Source: Rhizophagus clarus (taxonomy: Eukaryota > Glomeromycota > Glomeromycetes > Glomerales > Glomeraceae). From it: DNA of 64,000 nt. The stretch is taken from positions 62,001 to 126,000 of the forward strand of contig BLAL01000216.1 in assembly GCA_015698045.1 (NCBI GenBank), given 5' to 3'. Made by a program: the position numbers and the translations under genes. The first letter of the stretch is position 1; the number at the start of each line of letters is the position of its first letter. Below are positions 1 through 11,640 of this stretch, piece after piece. The notes below the pieces were generated by a model, which was given only the letters and a program-made list of their open reading frames with translations, was not told the DNA's origin and ran no database searches.

Positions 1-837
1 GAGGGTGAATAAAATGTAGCCACATTATCAAAATTCATAATATTACGAAATGAAGGTGATTTTATATTAAAAGATTTTTGCTTTTTCTTTTTTAACAATT
101 TACTATGTTTAGTATTTGTAGGTGGAGAAGCAAATGTGGTATTTGTTTGTGACTTAATCGTTGATGTTCTTGGGGAAGGGAATTTAAATTTATTAACTAC
201 AGGCATCGATACAGGAGATTGAAATATCATACAATCTTCGCCAAAATACCCATCATTGTTATTATTATTAGTATTAATATTATTGCTTGGAGGTGTGATT
301 AAATTTATTTTTGGTTGTAATTTTCTTAAGCGACTAAAAGAATTATGATTGTTACTGTTATTTTGTATCGATAATTTTTTCGAAAGATCTGGCATTGATG
401 CATTATTATTATTTAGCAAAGAATAATGATGTCTAGGCGTTGAAGGAGTAGATGATGATTCTGCTGATGATAAATATATCGTTGGTATCTGATTCATTTT
501 ATTATTTTGCGGTGTAATATCTGTATAATTATCAATATATATATATATATATAATTTTTTTTTTCAGCATATAAAATGTACAAAATTTGAAAGGGAAATA
601 ATAAAGCTTACCGTGTTCGTCTGCACTAGACCCACCGCTATCAGATATACTTTTTACATTAAGTTGTCTTTGGAACCTCGGTATTTTAGCTGTTATATTA
701 CGTACGGCTCTTTTTTTCTTACCAGAAGAAGCCGCAATATGTCGAGTATTTGAAGAAGTTGGACTTGATAATGTATTAACTGCATTATCAATATTAACAT
801 CAGTATTGACCGATATCGTAGGCAATGACTTTGACAT
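1..837 (-). CDS. Ser/Asn-rich protein of unknown function, partial
   Basis: I do not recognise this protein. The start codon is at 837. Exon 1 is 612-837 with a GTAAGC donor; a TA-rich intron follows, and exon 2 begins at 520 after an ACAG acceptor. The frame then stays open to the window edge, so the C-terminus is missing. The product is low complexity: Ser/Thr/Pro/Asn rich, with a basic patch GKKKRAVRN around residue 39, Asn runs, and a second Lys-rich patch (KLLKKKKQK) near the edge. There is no membrane segment and no recognisable catalytic motif. The basic patches could be nuclear localisation signals, which is only inference. It is divergently placed to RPF2, with about 160 bp between the two starts. 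Confidence 0.6.
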
Positions 838-1000
838 TAAAACTGGGATAGATTTTTCACTGACGGATTATTATGTGCAACAAACTCAGTTAACTGGATT
901 CCAAAATAATATTAGGTGGCCCGTGCGTAAGTACGACATGAATTTTTTTTTTATAAAAAGAAAAAAAAATATATATATATATGTTGTTTAGGATAATAAA
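838..1000. promoter_or_regulatory. Shared upstream region of unknown gene and RPF2
   Basis: This is the 163-bp spacer between two divergently transcribed starts (837 minus, 1001 plus). It holds an A-rich and TA-repeat tract near 950-985 and no other gene. A bidirectional promoter is inferred from position only. Confidence 0.4.
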
Positions 1001-2303
1001 ATGTTGAAGAAAATGTATGTTTCATATAGTCCAAATTCTCGGTTTCCTTTTAATAACTAACAACAAAATTGGTATTTTACAATTTGATATTATAGCAAAC
1101 CAAAAAATGCACGCTCAAAAAGGGCTTTACAAAAACGAGAACCAAAAATTGAAGAAAACGTAAAGAAAGCAATTTTTATTCGAAGTAGCTCAACAAATCA
1201 ATTAGTTAATGAAGCGTTATCAGACTTAGTAAGTTGCGGAAATTTCTATTTATAAATTCAAGTTTATTAATTCTTTTTCTCGTCCTTATGGTTCATATCG
1301 AAATGGATAATAGTGTAAATTAAAAAAACCGGACGCAATAAGTTTTACAAAAAAGAATAACACCATACATCCATTTGATGACGATACTTCATTGAATTTC
1401 TTTTGTGAAAAAAATGATACTTCATTGTTCGTTATTGGTTCTCATTCAAAAAAACGTCCAAATAATTTAACTTTTATTAGAATGTTTGATGGTCAAATAC
1501 TCGATATGGTTGAAGTTGGTATTGAAAATGCTAAACCATTAAGTGAATTCAAGGTAAACCTGTTTTTAACTAAAATAAATTGCTTTTTCTAGAAATTATA
1601 ATTTAGAACACTAACACAAAAATGCAATATACTTTCTTAGACTTCAAAATGTGCTATTGGAATAAAACCTTTGTTTTTATTTGTCGGTGATTTATTTGAA
1701 AATTCTCTAGTATATAAAACTTTTAAAAATATGTTACTAGACTTTTACCATGGTCAAACAGTAAAGAATATTAATTTATCAGGGTTAGAACACGTTATCT
1801 CTGTTACAGCTATTGATTCTTCTTCGGAACAATCAAGTGATCCCAGAGCTATACCGGGAATTGTTTATTTTAGGGTGTACACTATACAATATAAAAAATC
1901 TGGTGAAAAAACTCCGAGAGTTGAATTGGAGGAAATGGGTCCAAGTTATAATTTTAGAATTAGAAGATTTAAATTTGCTAATGATGATGTTTACAAATTA
2001 GCAACAAGAATCCCTAAAATTAATAAGGTATTTTTTTTTTTTTTGTTAAAAGGTTATGGAAAAAACTCTAATACAATTTATTTTTTATTTTATTTTATTT
2101 ATTTTTAGCCAAAGAAAATCAAAAATATTGATGTTAATGAAATGGGTGATAAAATTGGTCGGATTCATCTTGGCAAACAAGATTTAAGCAAATTACAAAC
2201 AAGAAAAATGAAAGGTCTTAAACGAACTACTGAAGATTATACGGAAGTCGATCTCGAAGAGATGGAAGAGATCCCTCCAATCAAGAAGCAAAAGGCCTCT
2301 TAA
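1001..2303 (+). CDS. RPF2: Ribosome biogenesis factor RPF2 (Brix domain)
   Basis: RPF2 works with RRS1 in the nucleolus to bring the 5S RNP (5S rRNA, uL18, uL5) into the pre-60S particle. Five exons join in frame: 1001-1014, 1096-1228, 1314-1553, 1641-2027 and 2109-2303, giving 322 residues, close to the yeast length. The N-terminus (KPKNARSKRALQKREPKI), the Brix core with KKRPNNLTFIRMFDG, the stretch GLEHVISVT and the C-terminal signature MGDKLGRIHLGKQDL (here MGDKIGRIHLGKQDLSKLQ) match the family closely. The tail is acidic then basic. Exon 1 encodes only four complete codons. It is divergent from the unknown gene on its left and convergent with TSC13 on its right. Confidence 0.96.
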
Positions 2304-2436
2304 CATTTTTTTTTTTGTTATCAGCATAATTTTTCATTCAATAACACGAAGCAAAGAAAACAAAAACTGGATAAAAAAAACTTGAATAGTAGCAGGTAGC
2401 AATACACGTTGAGAATATATATATATTTTTTTTCTT

Positions 2437-3621
2437 TTAAGCGATAAAAGGAATCATAGCTTTACGATTTTTTGGATAATCCTTAAATTCTTTACGGTAA
2501 CTCTTATGTTTCTTTATTGCCCATAGAAACATTTGAGTAGATCCTGCTGCAAGGAATAGCCAAGCTTCAATACAAATAAAAAAATTAATCATTAATAATT
2601 TCAATCATTATAGCAAATTCACAATTAAGAATTTTGATAATTACCTGCAATCGATTTGGTTAAAATACTAACGGTAAACCACACAATTGTTTCAAATAAA
2701 TAATTGGGACAAGATACCAAATTGAAACCATACCCATATGGAATCTTACGAACGCGAGTTCCCGGCGGGCGAAGATTTCGTAAAATAATATGAGTATAAA
2801 AATTAGAAATTTGCGCCCACTATGGAAAGATTAAAAGAGTTCAGTCACTAGATTCTTCACAATCGCATATGGGAAACTAATATAAACAACATACAGCAAA
2901 CACTCCCATACAAGTCCATAAAAGCCATTCTTCGCGTTCACTGCCACGTTTTCCAGCGGCATTCCAGGGACCATACACCCAATAAGCCAAGTTTATACCA
3001 CTGAGCGCATGATAATGAAATGAATTTTTGAATACATTAAAGAACGGCATAGTGCTATGTGAGAAACGGTGAACGAATAAAGTTTCGATTTCACGTTTGA
3101 TAAAATGAGCCATAATCATATAGTATGCGATCCTATTAAAGCAAAAGAAATAAGATTTTGTGTCGTGGTTAATTAATTAATTTAACCTACTTACGTCTGC
3201 ATTTCGCTGTGTCTAAAATCTTCTCCATAAATTTGAGACTTGAAATAATAGAACAACGGATGGAATAAAATAGGACCAAAATATTCAATAAGAAATACAG
3301 TTCGCCAACTGATTTGCGGACCTTTTAAATTTAAGTTAATATCAAATAGTAATGATATATAATTTGAACAACTTTTTTTTATTACTCACCTAAATCTTTA
3401 AACAAAATAGAATCTCCTTCTTTGATGTCATAATCTTTTAGAAGTTTTCCTTCTTGTAAAACCAATTGGTTAATAGTCAAACGTTGGCGGTCAGGATAAT
3501 ATTTCGGTACTTCATTATATATAGCTTGTTTAAGCTGTTCAACAGTCGCGTCAGCTGGTATATCAATTGTTAGAGGCAAATTTTTGGATTTCCCCGAACG
3601 AGAAACAATCTTTATTTGCAT
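2437..3621 (-). CDS. TSC13: Very-long-chain enoyl-CoA reductase (TSC13/TECR family)
   Basis: This enzyme reduces trans-2-enoyl-CoA with NADPH in the last step of the ER fatty-acid elongation cycle, feeding sphingolipid synthesis. Five exons (3390-3621, 3195-3321, 2895-3132, 2645-2819, 2437-2564) give 299 residues. The first 80 residues form the ubiquitin-like domain typical of the family. The steroid 5-alpha-reductase-type membrane domain follows, with [16 protein letters not shown] near its start and [19 protein letters not shown], the cofactor-binding and catalytic Tyr region, near its end. The C-terminus [19 protein letters not shown] is typical for the family. The start at 3621 was chosen because it begins the ubiquitin-like fold ([10 protein letters not shown]); the frame extends further upstream only as hydrophobic read-through. 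Confidence 0.95.
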
Positions 3622-3867
3622 TTTATAAAGAAAAGAAGAAAAAAAGGATAAGGATAAGAAAGAGTAAAATTTCACATGCCTTGTTTATTTTTATTTTTTT
3701 TTTTTTGGATGTAGATTGAAAATAAATTCGCGATCTCGTGAAAAGGAATAGATCTACAGGATAATTAGTAACTGTAATAGTTAGTAGCTACTTAAAAAAG
3801 TAAGCTACGAAATAATACACGTTTTAAGTTGATTTGACAAAAAAAAAAAAATACAGAGAAAAAGAAA
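3622..3867. promoter_or_regulatory. Shared upstream region of TSC13 and coatomer zeta
   Basis: This is a 246-bp spacer between divergent starts. It contains poly-T and poly-A runs (about 3690-3706 and 3839-3850). A bidirectional promoter is inferred from geometry. Confidence 0.4.
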
Positions 3868-4679
3868 ATGGTAATTTATAATTTGCGTTAGGAAGTTTAT
3901 TACTTTCTCTAAAATTCCTCCTTTTGCTCTAGGTCAATTTATCCCTTTATACAACAACTGCTGTGATACTTCTTGATAGTGACGGCAATAGAATACTTGG
4001 AAAATATTATGGTACTAAGAACCCGTATCCCACCATAAAAGAACAAAAAGTTTTCGAAAAAGGATTGTTTGAAAAGACCAGGAGGGCCAATGGTAAGTCT
4101 TTAATAAAAATTCCTCAACACCTTATTTTAATTAAATTTTTAAACTTTATTAAAATTTTCGGTAGGTGAAATCATCCTTTATGATAACCAAGTCGTTCTT
4201 TATCGTAATAGTATTGACGTCTTTTTTTATGTTGTTGGGTCTGCGGAGGAAAATGAACTTATTTTGAGCAGTATTTTGAGCGCATTCTATGATTCTATAT
4301 CAAGTTTGTTAAGGTAAGTAGTAAATAATATAATCTTTTGTTCTTCGAAATACTTTAAAAATTTATTTTTTCTATGAATAGGCATCAAGTCGAGAAAAGA
4401 ACACTTGTCGATAATCTCGATCTAGTTGTTCTTACTTTGGATGAGACAATAGATGATGGGTGAGCGAAATAAAAAATTTTTTTTTTTTTTTAACTTGAAA
4501 TTTAACGTTCCTTTCGCCTTTTTAGGATTGTTTTGGAAACTGATTCAAACGTGATTGTCTCTCGAGTATCCCGTCTTCGCACTGACACAACAGATATTCC
4601 TATTACAGAACAAACTTTCATTCAAGTATATAATACTGCAAGAGAAAGAGTTGCTGAGAGATTGTTAAGAGGAGTTTAA
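3868..4679 (+). CDS. RET3: Coatomer subunit zeta (COPI)
   Basis: Zeta is the small longin-fold subunit of the COPI coat used for Golgi-to-ER and intra-Golgi transport. The exons are 3868-3870, 3933-4092, 4166-4313, 4382-4459 and 4526-4679, giving 180 residues, the usual length. Family motifs are LDSDGNRILGKYY, a central region ending SAEENELILSSIL, and LDNLDLVVLTLDETIDDG (read as VDNLDLVVLTLDE) with DDGIVLETD. Exon 1 is only the ATG: the intron begins directly after the start codon (ATG then GTAATT), and the frame resumes as VNLSLYTTTAVILLD. An alternative start would be the internal Val-rich stretch, but no other ATG fits. Divergent from TSC13. Confidence 0.95.
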
Positions 4680-4883
4680 TATATAAAATGTTCGTGGTAA
4701 TATAATAAATTATATAATTTTATTTTTATTTTTAAAGATCAAAATTTCCTCCGAATTTAAATCTTGGATACATCATGGTAATCTCCCTTTACCACATATT
4801 ACATACCTCTATATTAATTAAAAAAGGGTTAAATAAATCAAAAATCAAACAAAACCAAATAGATCAGACAAACCTAAATTTAG

Positions 4884-5300
4884 CTATATGCACCTTGCTT
4901 TCATTTGTAAAACTAATTGAACTTTTTTCCTAATAGCATCTTTAAATTTTTTCTGTTCGATTTCCATTCTAATACGTTGCCTTTTTAAAAAAGGTTTTTC
5001 ATAATATCTATTTCTTCTAACTTCTTGACGTATTTTGTTTGAATTAAGTATAGTCCATAGTTTTCTATAACCAGCCATAACATTATTTCCCACTATAACG
5101 GTACGACCTGCTGTAGTACTTTTATCGCCTTCTTTTGGTGCAGCTATTTGTTGAACTCTTGAATGCATAACAATTGGCGCTCTTTTAAATGGTGTCGGGA
5201 TTTGTTCCGACCTTTTCGTATGTTTTGAACGGAGGAGTAGAGCTAAGGGGCGTAATACGAGTTGGTTTTTTTTGAAAACAAAGATGCTAGTGTTTAACAT
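4884..5300 (-). CDS. MRP21: Mitochondrial small-subunit ribosomal protein bS21m
   Basis: This is a single-exon gene of 138 residues. The C-terminal half (AGYRKLWTILNSNKIRQEV, then RRNRYYEKP, then RQRIRMEIEQKKFKDAIRKK) has the very basic helical pattern and the RRxxYYEKPxxxR motif of the bacterial bS21 family, which contacts 16S rRNA. The N-terminal 60 residues are basic with few acidic residues, as expected for a mitochondrial presequence, so the product probably acts in the mitochondrial ribosome. The gene diverges from the enolase-phosphatase with 138 bp between starts. The family call rests on the short C-terminal motif only. Confidence 0.78.
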   Translation of the reverse strand: MLNTSIFVFKKNQLVLRPLALLLRSKHTKRSEQIPTPFKRAPIVMHSRVQQIAAPKEGDKSTTAGRTVIVGNNVMAGYRKLWTILNSNKIRQEVRRNRYYEKPFLKRQRIRMEIEQKKFKDAIRKKVQLVLQMKARCI

Positions 5301-5438
5301 TATTTAAAATTATAAGATTAATTCAAATTTTTGAAATCTGAAACTTATTTTTTATCATTCACGTGACAGATTTAGATATCGGATGAGTTATAAAAACAGC
5401 ACTTCCAAATTAACTTTGTAACTTCATAAAGGTACAAA
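5301..5438. promoter_or_regulatory. Shared upstream region of bS21m gene and E1 gene
   Basis: A 138-bp divergent spacer. It contains TCACGTGA (about 5359-5366), a palindromic E-box type sequence that fungal bHLH factors such as Cbf1 are known to bind. That would fit a gene of sulfur/methionine salvage, but binding here is inferred. Confidence 0.4.
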
Positions 5439-6230
5439 ATGTCAGTAACGCCCACGTATAAATGTGTTCTTCTTGATATTGAAGGAACAACAACACCTAT
5501 TTCATTTGTTCATGATCGTTTATTTTCATATGTTAAAAATAATTTGGTTAATTTTTTGAACGAAAATTGGAATTCACTCGAGTTACAAGAACAGATTCAA
5601 TTACTGAGAGAACAAGCAATGAAAGATGTGAACAATAATGTATCTGATGCAATTCTTGTTCCAGAAAAACAACAAGAGGGAGAAAAAACTAATGAAGATG
5701 AAATTAAAAAAGCTATTATACAAAATATTCAATGGCAAATGACAATTAATAGGAAAATAGGCGCGCTTAAATCATTCCAAGGGTTTATGTGGAAATCAGG
5801 CTATGAATCAGGAGAATTAAAAGGAGAATTATTTGATGATGTATTAGTTGCATTAAAAAAGTGGAAAGAAAATGGAATTAAAATATATATTTTTTCTTCT
5901 GGCAGCATTTCAGCACAACAATCTCTATTTAAAAATTCTGATAAAGGTAACTTATCGGAATACATTGATGGTTATTTCGATACTTCTATTGGAAGTAAAA
6001 CGGAAAAATCTAGTTATGTAAATATTGCTAAAGAAATTCAATTTGAACCTAAGGATATCTTATTTCTCAGTGATAGTGTTAAAGAAATAATTTCTGCCAA
6101 ATCCGTTTGTTATCAAACTGCTGTTATGGAGCGTAAAAATAATATTCCTTTGTCCGACGACGATCGTAAAAACAATGTTATTTTTACGGATTTCCATCAA
6201 ATATTTTCTCATTCTTTTCTGAATTTCTGA
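5439..6230 (+). CDS. UTR4: Enolase-phosphatase E1 (methionine salvage)
   Basis: E1 enolises and dephosphorylates 2,3-diketo-5-methylthio-1-phosphopentane in the methionine salvage pathway, in the cytosol. It is a single-exon gene of 263 residues (human about 261, yeast 227). The HAD-superfamily motif 1 is DIEGTTTPISFVHD with Asp13 and Glu15; motif 2 is FSSGSISAQQSLF; the acidic motif near the end is ILFLSDSVKEI. WKSGYESGELKGELFDDV is characteristic of the MasA/UTR4 family. A modest insertion of charged residues (KQQEGEKTNEDEIKKA) lies near residue 78. The gene ends convergently towards the KDM3-like gene, with an AT-rich gap between. Confidence 0.95.
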   Translation: MSVTPTYKCVLLDIEGTTTPISFVHDRLFSYVKNNLVNFLNENWNSLELQEQIQLLREQAMKDVNNNVSDAILVPEKQQEGEKTNEDEIKKAIIQNIQWQMTINRKIGALKSFQGFMWKSGYESGELKGELFDDVLVALKKWKENGIKIYIFSSGSISAQQSLFKNSDKGNLSEYIDGYFDTSIGSKTEKSSYVNIAKEIQFEPKDILFLSDSVKEIISAKSVCYQTAVMERKNNIPLSDDDRKNNVIFTDFHQIFSHSFLNF

Positions 6231-7118
6231 AATAATAAAATATGATGCGTATCCTATGTAGTATGTAACAATTGTCACATGTAATCCCATAATATTATAA
6301 TTCCGTAATATTATTTAGCCTGATTGGAAAATTTTCATTATACTAAATGCTAAATCATTACAATATGTGTAATTATACTGCAAGGTTTGTTTGTTATAAG
6401 AAAACTTGCGGTTTCCATGGCACATTATATCAATTGGCAGGGTATCTGAGAGCTGTAACATTATATCTGTTTATTCCAGATGTTGTTTTAGCTTATTTCA
6501 CATCTGCTACAAATAAAACATATTAATTTACCTGTATATAATTTGTAAGAATCGATAGAAATTTAAATTTGTAATATAATATATTAATATATTTCATTAT
6601 ATTTTTTTATAAAAAAATATTAAAATATTATGCAGTAAAATTTATATTTGTTATTTTACTTCCGATCATTAATTATAGTATTAATAGGATATTTATTATA
6701 AGATAAATAAAAGATACAGTAATAATAAAATTCAGAAAAAGAGAGTAAAGAAGAAGAAATTTATTTAAGATTTATTTATTAATTAAAAAAATTTTGGCTG
6801 CATATATTCACTTTGTCTATTTTCTACTATGTAAAATGTTTTTTTACCTGCATTCTTGAATGGATTAATAATAAAAAAATAATCATTTAATATTATAATA
6901 CCTTTTTGATCACAGAATATTGAAAGTATATATTTGTTTATACATATTAATCTTGTATATACTTTCATACATTAATTAAAGAACAATTTATATACTTATA
7001 CTTTTTTTTAGTGTTATTTCTGAAATTAAAAAAAAAAAAATAATAAATGATTTTTCATATCATTTAAGAAATAATGATAGCCTATAAATAAACTTATACA
7101 ACTACTTGCTTGAGTAGT
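6231..7118. other. AT-rich gap, no gene seen
   Basis: Convergent 3' intergenic region between the E1 gene and the KDM3-like gene. It is strongly AT-rich with short TA and poly-A/T runs. The only open frame of note (6783-6968 minus) encodes a Phe/Ile/Tyr/Asn-rich string with no family character and is not supported. Confidence 0.6.
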
Positions 7119-9592
7119 TTAATCATTGCTTTCATCCCAAGAAGTAATCCAGGCATGATAAAGAATATTTGGAAGTTGGAGAATATCCGTCTTTCTCTTG
7201 TGGCCATGACGCAACTTCCTGAATTGTTGGTTTACAACGTAGCTTCGGGCAACTCCTTCTGGAGAAACAAAATCAACTGCGGCTTTGACACAACTCGTAT
7301 AATTACAAACTTGGTGTGCACATCCTGCGGGAACAAAGACAACATCACCAGGGTTTTGGAATACTCTAATATTAAAATAAAAGAGATTGTTATAAAGTGA
7401 GTTAAGAAAAAAGAGAATTCTACAACTTACCTCCATCCTGTAACACCTTCTTCGGAAGCCAATCGACTTCGCAATTCTTTGTCCAAATAGAAACATTGGT
7501 CATGTATAGGGTGGTTAATTGACAATCCAAGTTCCTTTGCAATTTTCCTCAAGAATCGTCTTACTCTCGGAAGGTCAGCCGGGTGATATAAATCCCAAAC
7601 TGCTGCTGCTGGTTTATCCCGTTCTTCTTCCAAACGACTTTCGACGTTCGGAGCGTATGCCATCATATTAACTGCATCAGTCATGTCAAGATGAAGGTTT
7701 GTGGTACCTTTGCCACCCATATTGTCTTCAGAACCATAAGCATTGTACATCTTTGGTCCAAGATCAGGACGATTAAACTCTAATGGTAGTCTGTGAGCCA
7801 GGTTTAAAATACCACTACGAGACGTATATTCTTTAAATGACAGAGAATTATAAAAATCTTTATAATGTTCCGGGAACATTTCTGCGAAATCATCTGCTGG
7901 TGGCCAATCCTATTTAGCACCGAATATGCAAAAAAAAAGTTAACTTTGTGTTTGAATCGCAAATTTCAAAAATAAAATCATAAAAAATACTTTTAATTTT
8001 AGGCATGGACAAATTCCAGATTTGTTCACGAATCGACTATTAATATCTTCAAAGCCCTTAAAGAACGTTTCAACATCCATTTTATACTCGACATTCTCTT
8101 TGACATCGATCACCGTACAATCTATTTTTCCATAATGTTCAATGAAATAATTTGGTTTCCAAATTTCTTTTTCTAATTTACCCGCGCCTCTGATCACGAA
8201 AGGATACCCTCTTTTCCAGAGATCTCTGAAGGTCTCTTCGGTCATTTCGCTAGCCGCATATTCAATCTTCTTATGTTCATCATGTAATTGGGGAGTACGA
8301 TCATGACAGTCCTGTGGTGATGTGGAAATACCGTTATCTTTATTTAATACTGACATGGTGGAATCAACAACATCAATTGCTGCTGCTGCTTTAGCCCTGG
8401 ATGTTCTAGGTTTTCGACGTCGAACTACAGCTCTTGAACTTTCTATAGGTCGAGTGGCCTCAGAACTCTCTGCACCATCATCATCGGGCAATTCTTCTCC
8501 GTCTAAATTCGAACTATCTTCGTCGTCAAGGATCATCTGATTACATTGATCAAAAAGTCGTATAATTTCTTCTTTTGCATAATGATAAATAGGAACCAAT
8601 TGTTCCTTGTAATGCTTCCTTCTATGAGAGCACCTTCCAGTCTCCTTGAACGAGTCATCAGAACCGTTCCATTCTTCATAACAAGAAAGGCAATATTCTT
8701 TTCCGCAAACACAGCACATCCAATATCCACTGAATATTGTTGTTTGACAAGAATCACACAATTGACAGATGTTACGATCTGGAAACTTACGGATTTTTGC
8801 CATCTCAAGATGCGGAAGTTCCTTTTGAAGAAATTTCATAAATGTTGGTGCGATCAAGTCTATTAAAAAGAAAAAAAACAACAGGTTGAATTATTTCTTT
8901 TTTTTTTTCCAAGACCAGTTCCGTTTACTCACCAAGAACGCGAACGTTTTTGACTTCGTCTTCGCTTACACCGGACTCATAAGTTGATTTTGGGTCAGGA
9001 CCTTCTACAGACATAAATTCTGGGCCATATACTAGTTCCTTTCTTTGTCCGAACACACGTATGCCATTGAACCGACATTTATCCGACTTCTTGGCTAAGC
9101 CTAAATTATCATAATAATAATAAAAATTAAATAAATCGAAAGAAACCAATTGGCCTACAAATACTTACATGCAGTGCATTTTTCAAAACGACAGTATCTT
9201 GATAAGAAGCAACGTCCTTGCTGGACGTGCTTCTTACCTGGCACAGGACGGACTTTGATTAAATCAGCATCCTCGACCATTTTCTTCCGAGCCTCATCTT
9301 CGTCACTTTCAGGGTCAAACTTTCGTTTGGACCCTGTAGGCTCTGCAACTTTTCTTTTCTTTGACCTCTCAACGGGAACATCAACAGCTTTTCTTTTGTC
9401 ACCAGGCTTATCGTTTTTGACGACTTTTGTATCTTTTTGTCTTCCAACCTTCTTTCGTTGTTTTTTAGGAGCGGGAGTGTAAAACTCTGTTGCCTTCCTT
9501 GTTCGCTGTGGCCTTTTTGAACTTCCAAAAGCTGCAATTTCAACTGTATCGGGTTGAGTTTCAGTAGTGGAACCAATTTCTTGGTCAGACAT
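7119..9592 (-). CDS. KDM3/JMJD1-like JmjC histone demethylase
   Basis: KDM3 proteins remove methyl groups from H3K9 with Fe(II) and 2-oxoglutarate. Five exons (9169-9592, 8933-9100, 7991-8859, 7431-7909, 7119-7365) join to 728 residues. The N-terminal 120 residues are Lys/Arg-rich and low complexity, followed by a Cys-rich segment (CRFEKCTAC). Around residue 235-290 is the KDM3-type zinc finger, with CQLCDSC, CCVCGKEYCLSCYEEW and CSHRR. The JmjC domain spans about 440-715. The iron ligands are visible as His560-x-Asp562 in TNLHLDMTDAVN and His664 in PAGCAHQVCNY, and the tail DFVSPEGVARSYVV is also typical. All catalytic residues seem present, so it should be active. A splice inside PVPGKKHV is possible but not needed. 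Confidence 0.92.
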
Positions 9593-11506
9593 GACTGAGA
9601 TTAAGTGTTAGAAATTGTAATTCAAACAAAATTTTTAAATGTTTCATGGCAATAAAATGTCTTTAAATAAAAATAACCATTTGGAGTAATGGTGTTGTAT
9701 ACACACGTAATTTTTTTAAAAAACGATTTTCTTTGACACGTAATTATTTTCGTTATAATAAATAGTAAATTTATAGCTTTGCAGATAATAAACATTACTA
9801 CTCTTTTTTTTGGGATAAAATTAAGACCAGTAATTACCTGAACAAAAATTCTTTGAAGTTAATAATTACGAAAGAAATGGGTAGGAGAGTTTGTGTTACG
9901 GAAATTTATTGTAAAGGGAATCTATATGTACCGGGAAAATACGATACAGCTATGTAAAATATTAAAAGTTTTAGCTTGAAAATATTTTTTCGTCGCTATC
10001 TATTGTTTATTCATGTCAAAACAACACGTTCCTTAGGCTAATAAGAAAATGATTTTATTTCTACGCAAAAAAAATCACGCCATTTACGTAAGAAGATCTT
10101 AGAATTTTTTTGGGTTTGTTCGTCTACTCGTCCGTTCAGTCATTGTGGACAAATTAGTAACTGAATATCATTTATTTGCCACGTGGCAAAGTTTATAGAA
10201 AATGTTAGCACATTTGATTCTAAAAAATGTATGCTAGTAATCATATTTATACATAAAAAAAATTAAATATTAATTTATAGCAATATAAAATGCTTATTTA
10301 ATATACTTTAATTAACCTCATTTTTTTTTCAAGTTTACAATTTTTTATTGTAATTTTACTAGTATTAAATAAAATCAGCCAATAGTATTAAGATGCAAAA
10401 AATAGCTAAAATAATATTATAATATATTATAAAATAACTAAATAAAAAAAAACAGAAATCTGAAATTTTGAATAATTTATATATTAGATAAATTTAAAAT
10501 TAATTCTCTTATATAATGCTTAAATTTAACTTCTAAAATACAATATATAATATATAAATTTTATATTTTTATTTATTTATTTTTTTTTTTTTAATTTATA
10601 GGTTATGTAATAATAATTTTATTGTAAAATATTTTGAATTAAAATATATATACCAATATAGTAGAACCTTAAATATTACTAAAATAAGTCAAATCCTATA
10701 TATATAACTAAAATTTTAAAATAAAATATCTTAGTTAATATTATACTTAGAAAAATAATTTAAATTTAATTAACAATTTTCAAAATAACAAATTTGAAGC
10801 CAAAATTTATATATACAGTCATATTTAATATAATAATTATCCTTTAGTATATAATAATATTTCTTTATAAGAATCTAATTTTACTAATTTAAATACTATT
10901 AAATTATGAATTATCATAAGTTTATACTGCGATTTTTTAGTTTTTCTTTTAAATACGCTAGTTATTAATCTTAACGATTTAAATAATTTATCTGAATGTA
11001 GCCAAATAGGCCAATTTATTTGGGAATTTATTAAATAAATAATATATATACTCTAAAATATAGTTACTTGAAGTAAATTATTTTCTTATTTATAACTAAT
11101 TAGATTACTTAATAATAATATATGTTATTGTCATATAATCATGCAACTATTTAATTCCTTTTTATTTAAATGGTATTCGAGGTATTGAGGCCATACTAGG
11201 AAAAGGTTGAGTATTTTGTATCTTGCAGAGTCAAGTTGCTTTTCTTGATTTACTTTATAATTTTGATTGAAAAATTTATAATTATTTATTAATTTAATTT
11301 ATGATAAATTAGCGATAGTTTGATCAATCCTTAGTGACTTATATATTTTATATATATAGAAATTATTTTGTTTAGGCAATTATAAGATCTATTATTTGAA
11401 ATAAAATTAAAATTAAAATACTATTAAATTATTTCTTTATAATAACAATTCAACTATAATTACTATTATCATAAATTTTTTAACCTACATATTATTTTTA
11501 TTAATA
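9593..11506. other. AT-rich tract, no gene seen
   Basis: Upstream flank of the KDM3-like gene. After about 10200 the sequence is almost entirely A and T with short homopolymers and TATATA runs. I see no open frame with family character and no clear element ends. Confidence 0.55.
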
Positions 11507-11640
11507 TTTTTTTTTTTTGGTATTAAAAATGCATATATATTTATTAAAAAAAAGATAGAATACAAAATATCGCTTTTATTCTATATACTGTGCTTCTAGT
11601 AAAATTACCAGTTCAAACATTCACCAATATTTATTTTTAT
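11507..11640 (-). repeat. Dispersed poly(A)-ended repeat, copy 1
   Basis: On the minus strand this reads as a unique part containing AACTGGTAATTTTACTAG, then an AATAAATATATATGC stretch, then TTTTTAATACC and a poly(A) run. Related copies lie at 16241-16372 and 43294-43420, all on the same strand. The shape suits a SINE or the 3' tail of a retroposon. The family is not named because no tRNA-like head was recognised. Confidence 0.5.

Noticed and set aside
6783-6968. 61-codon minus-strand frame
   Set aside because: AT-rich composition only, no homology pattern.
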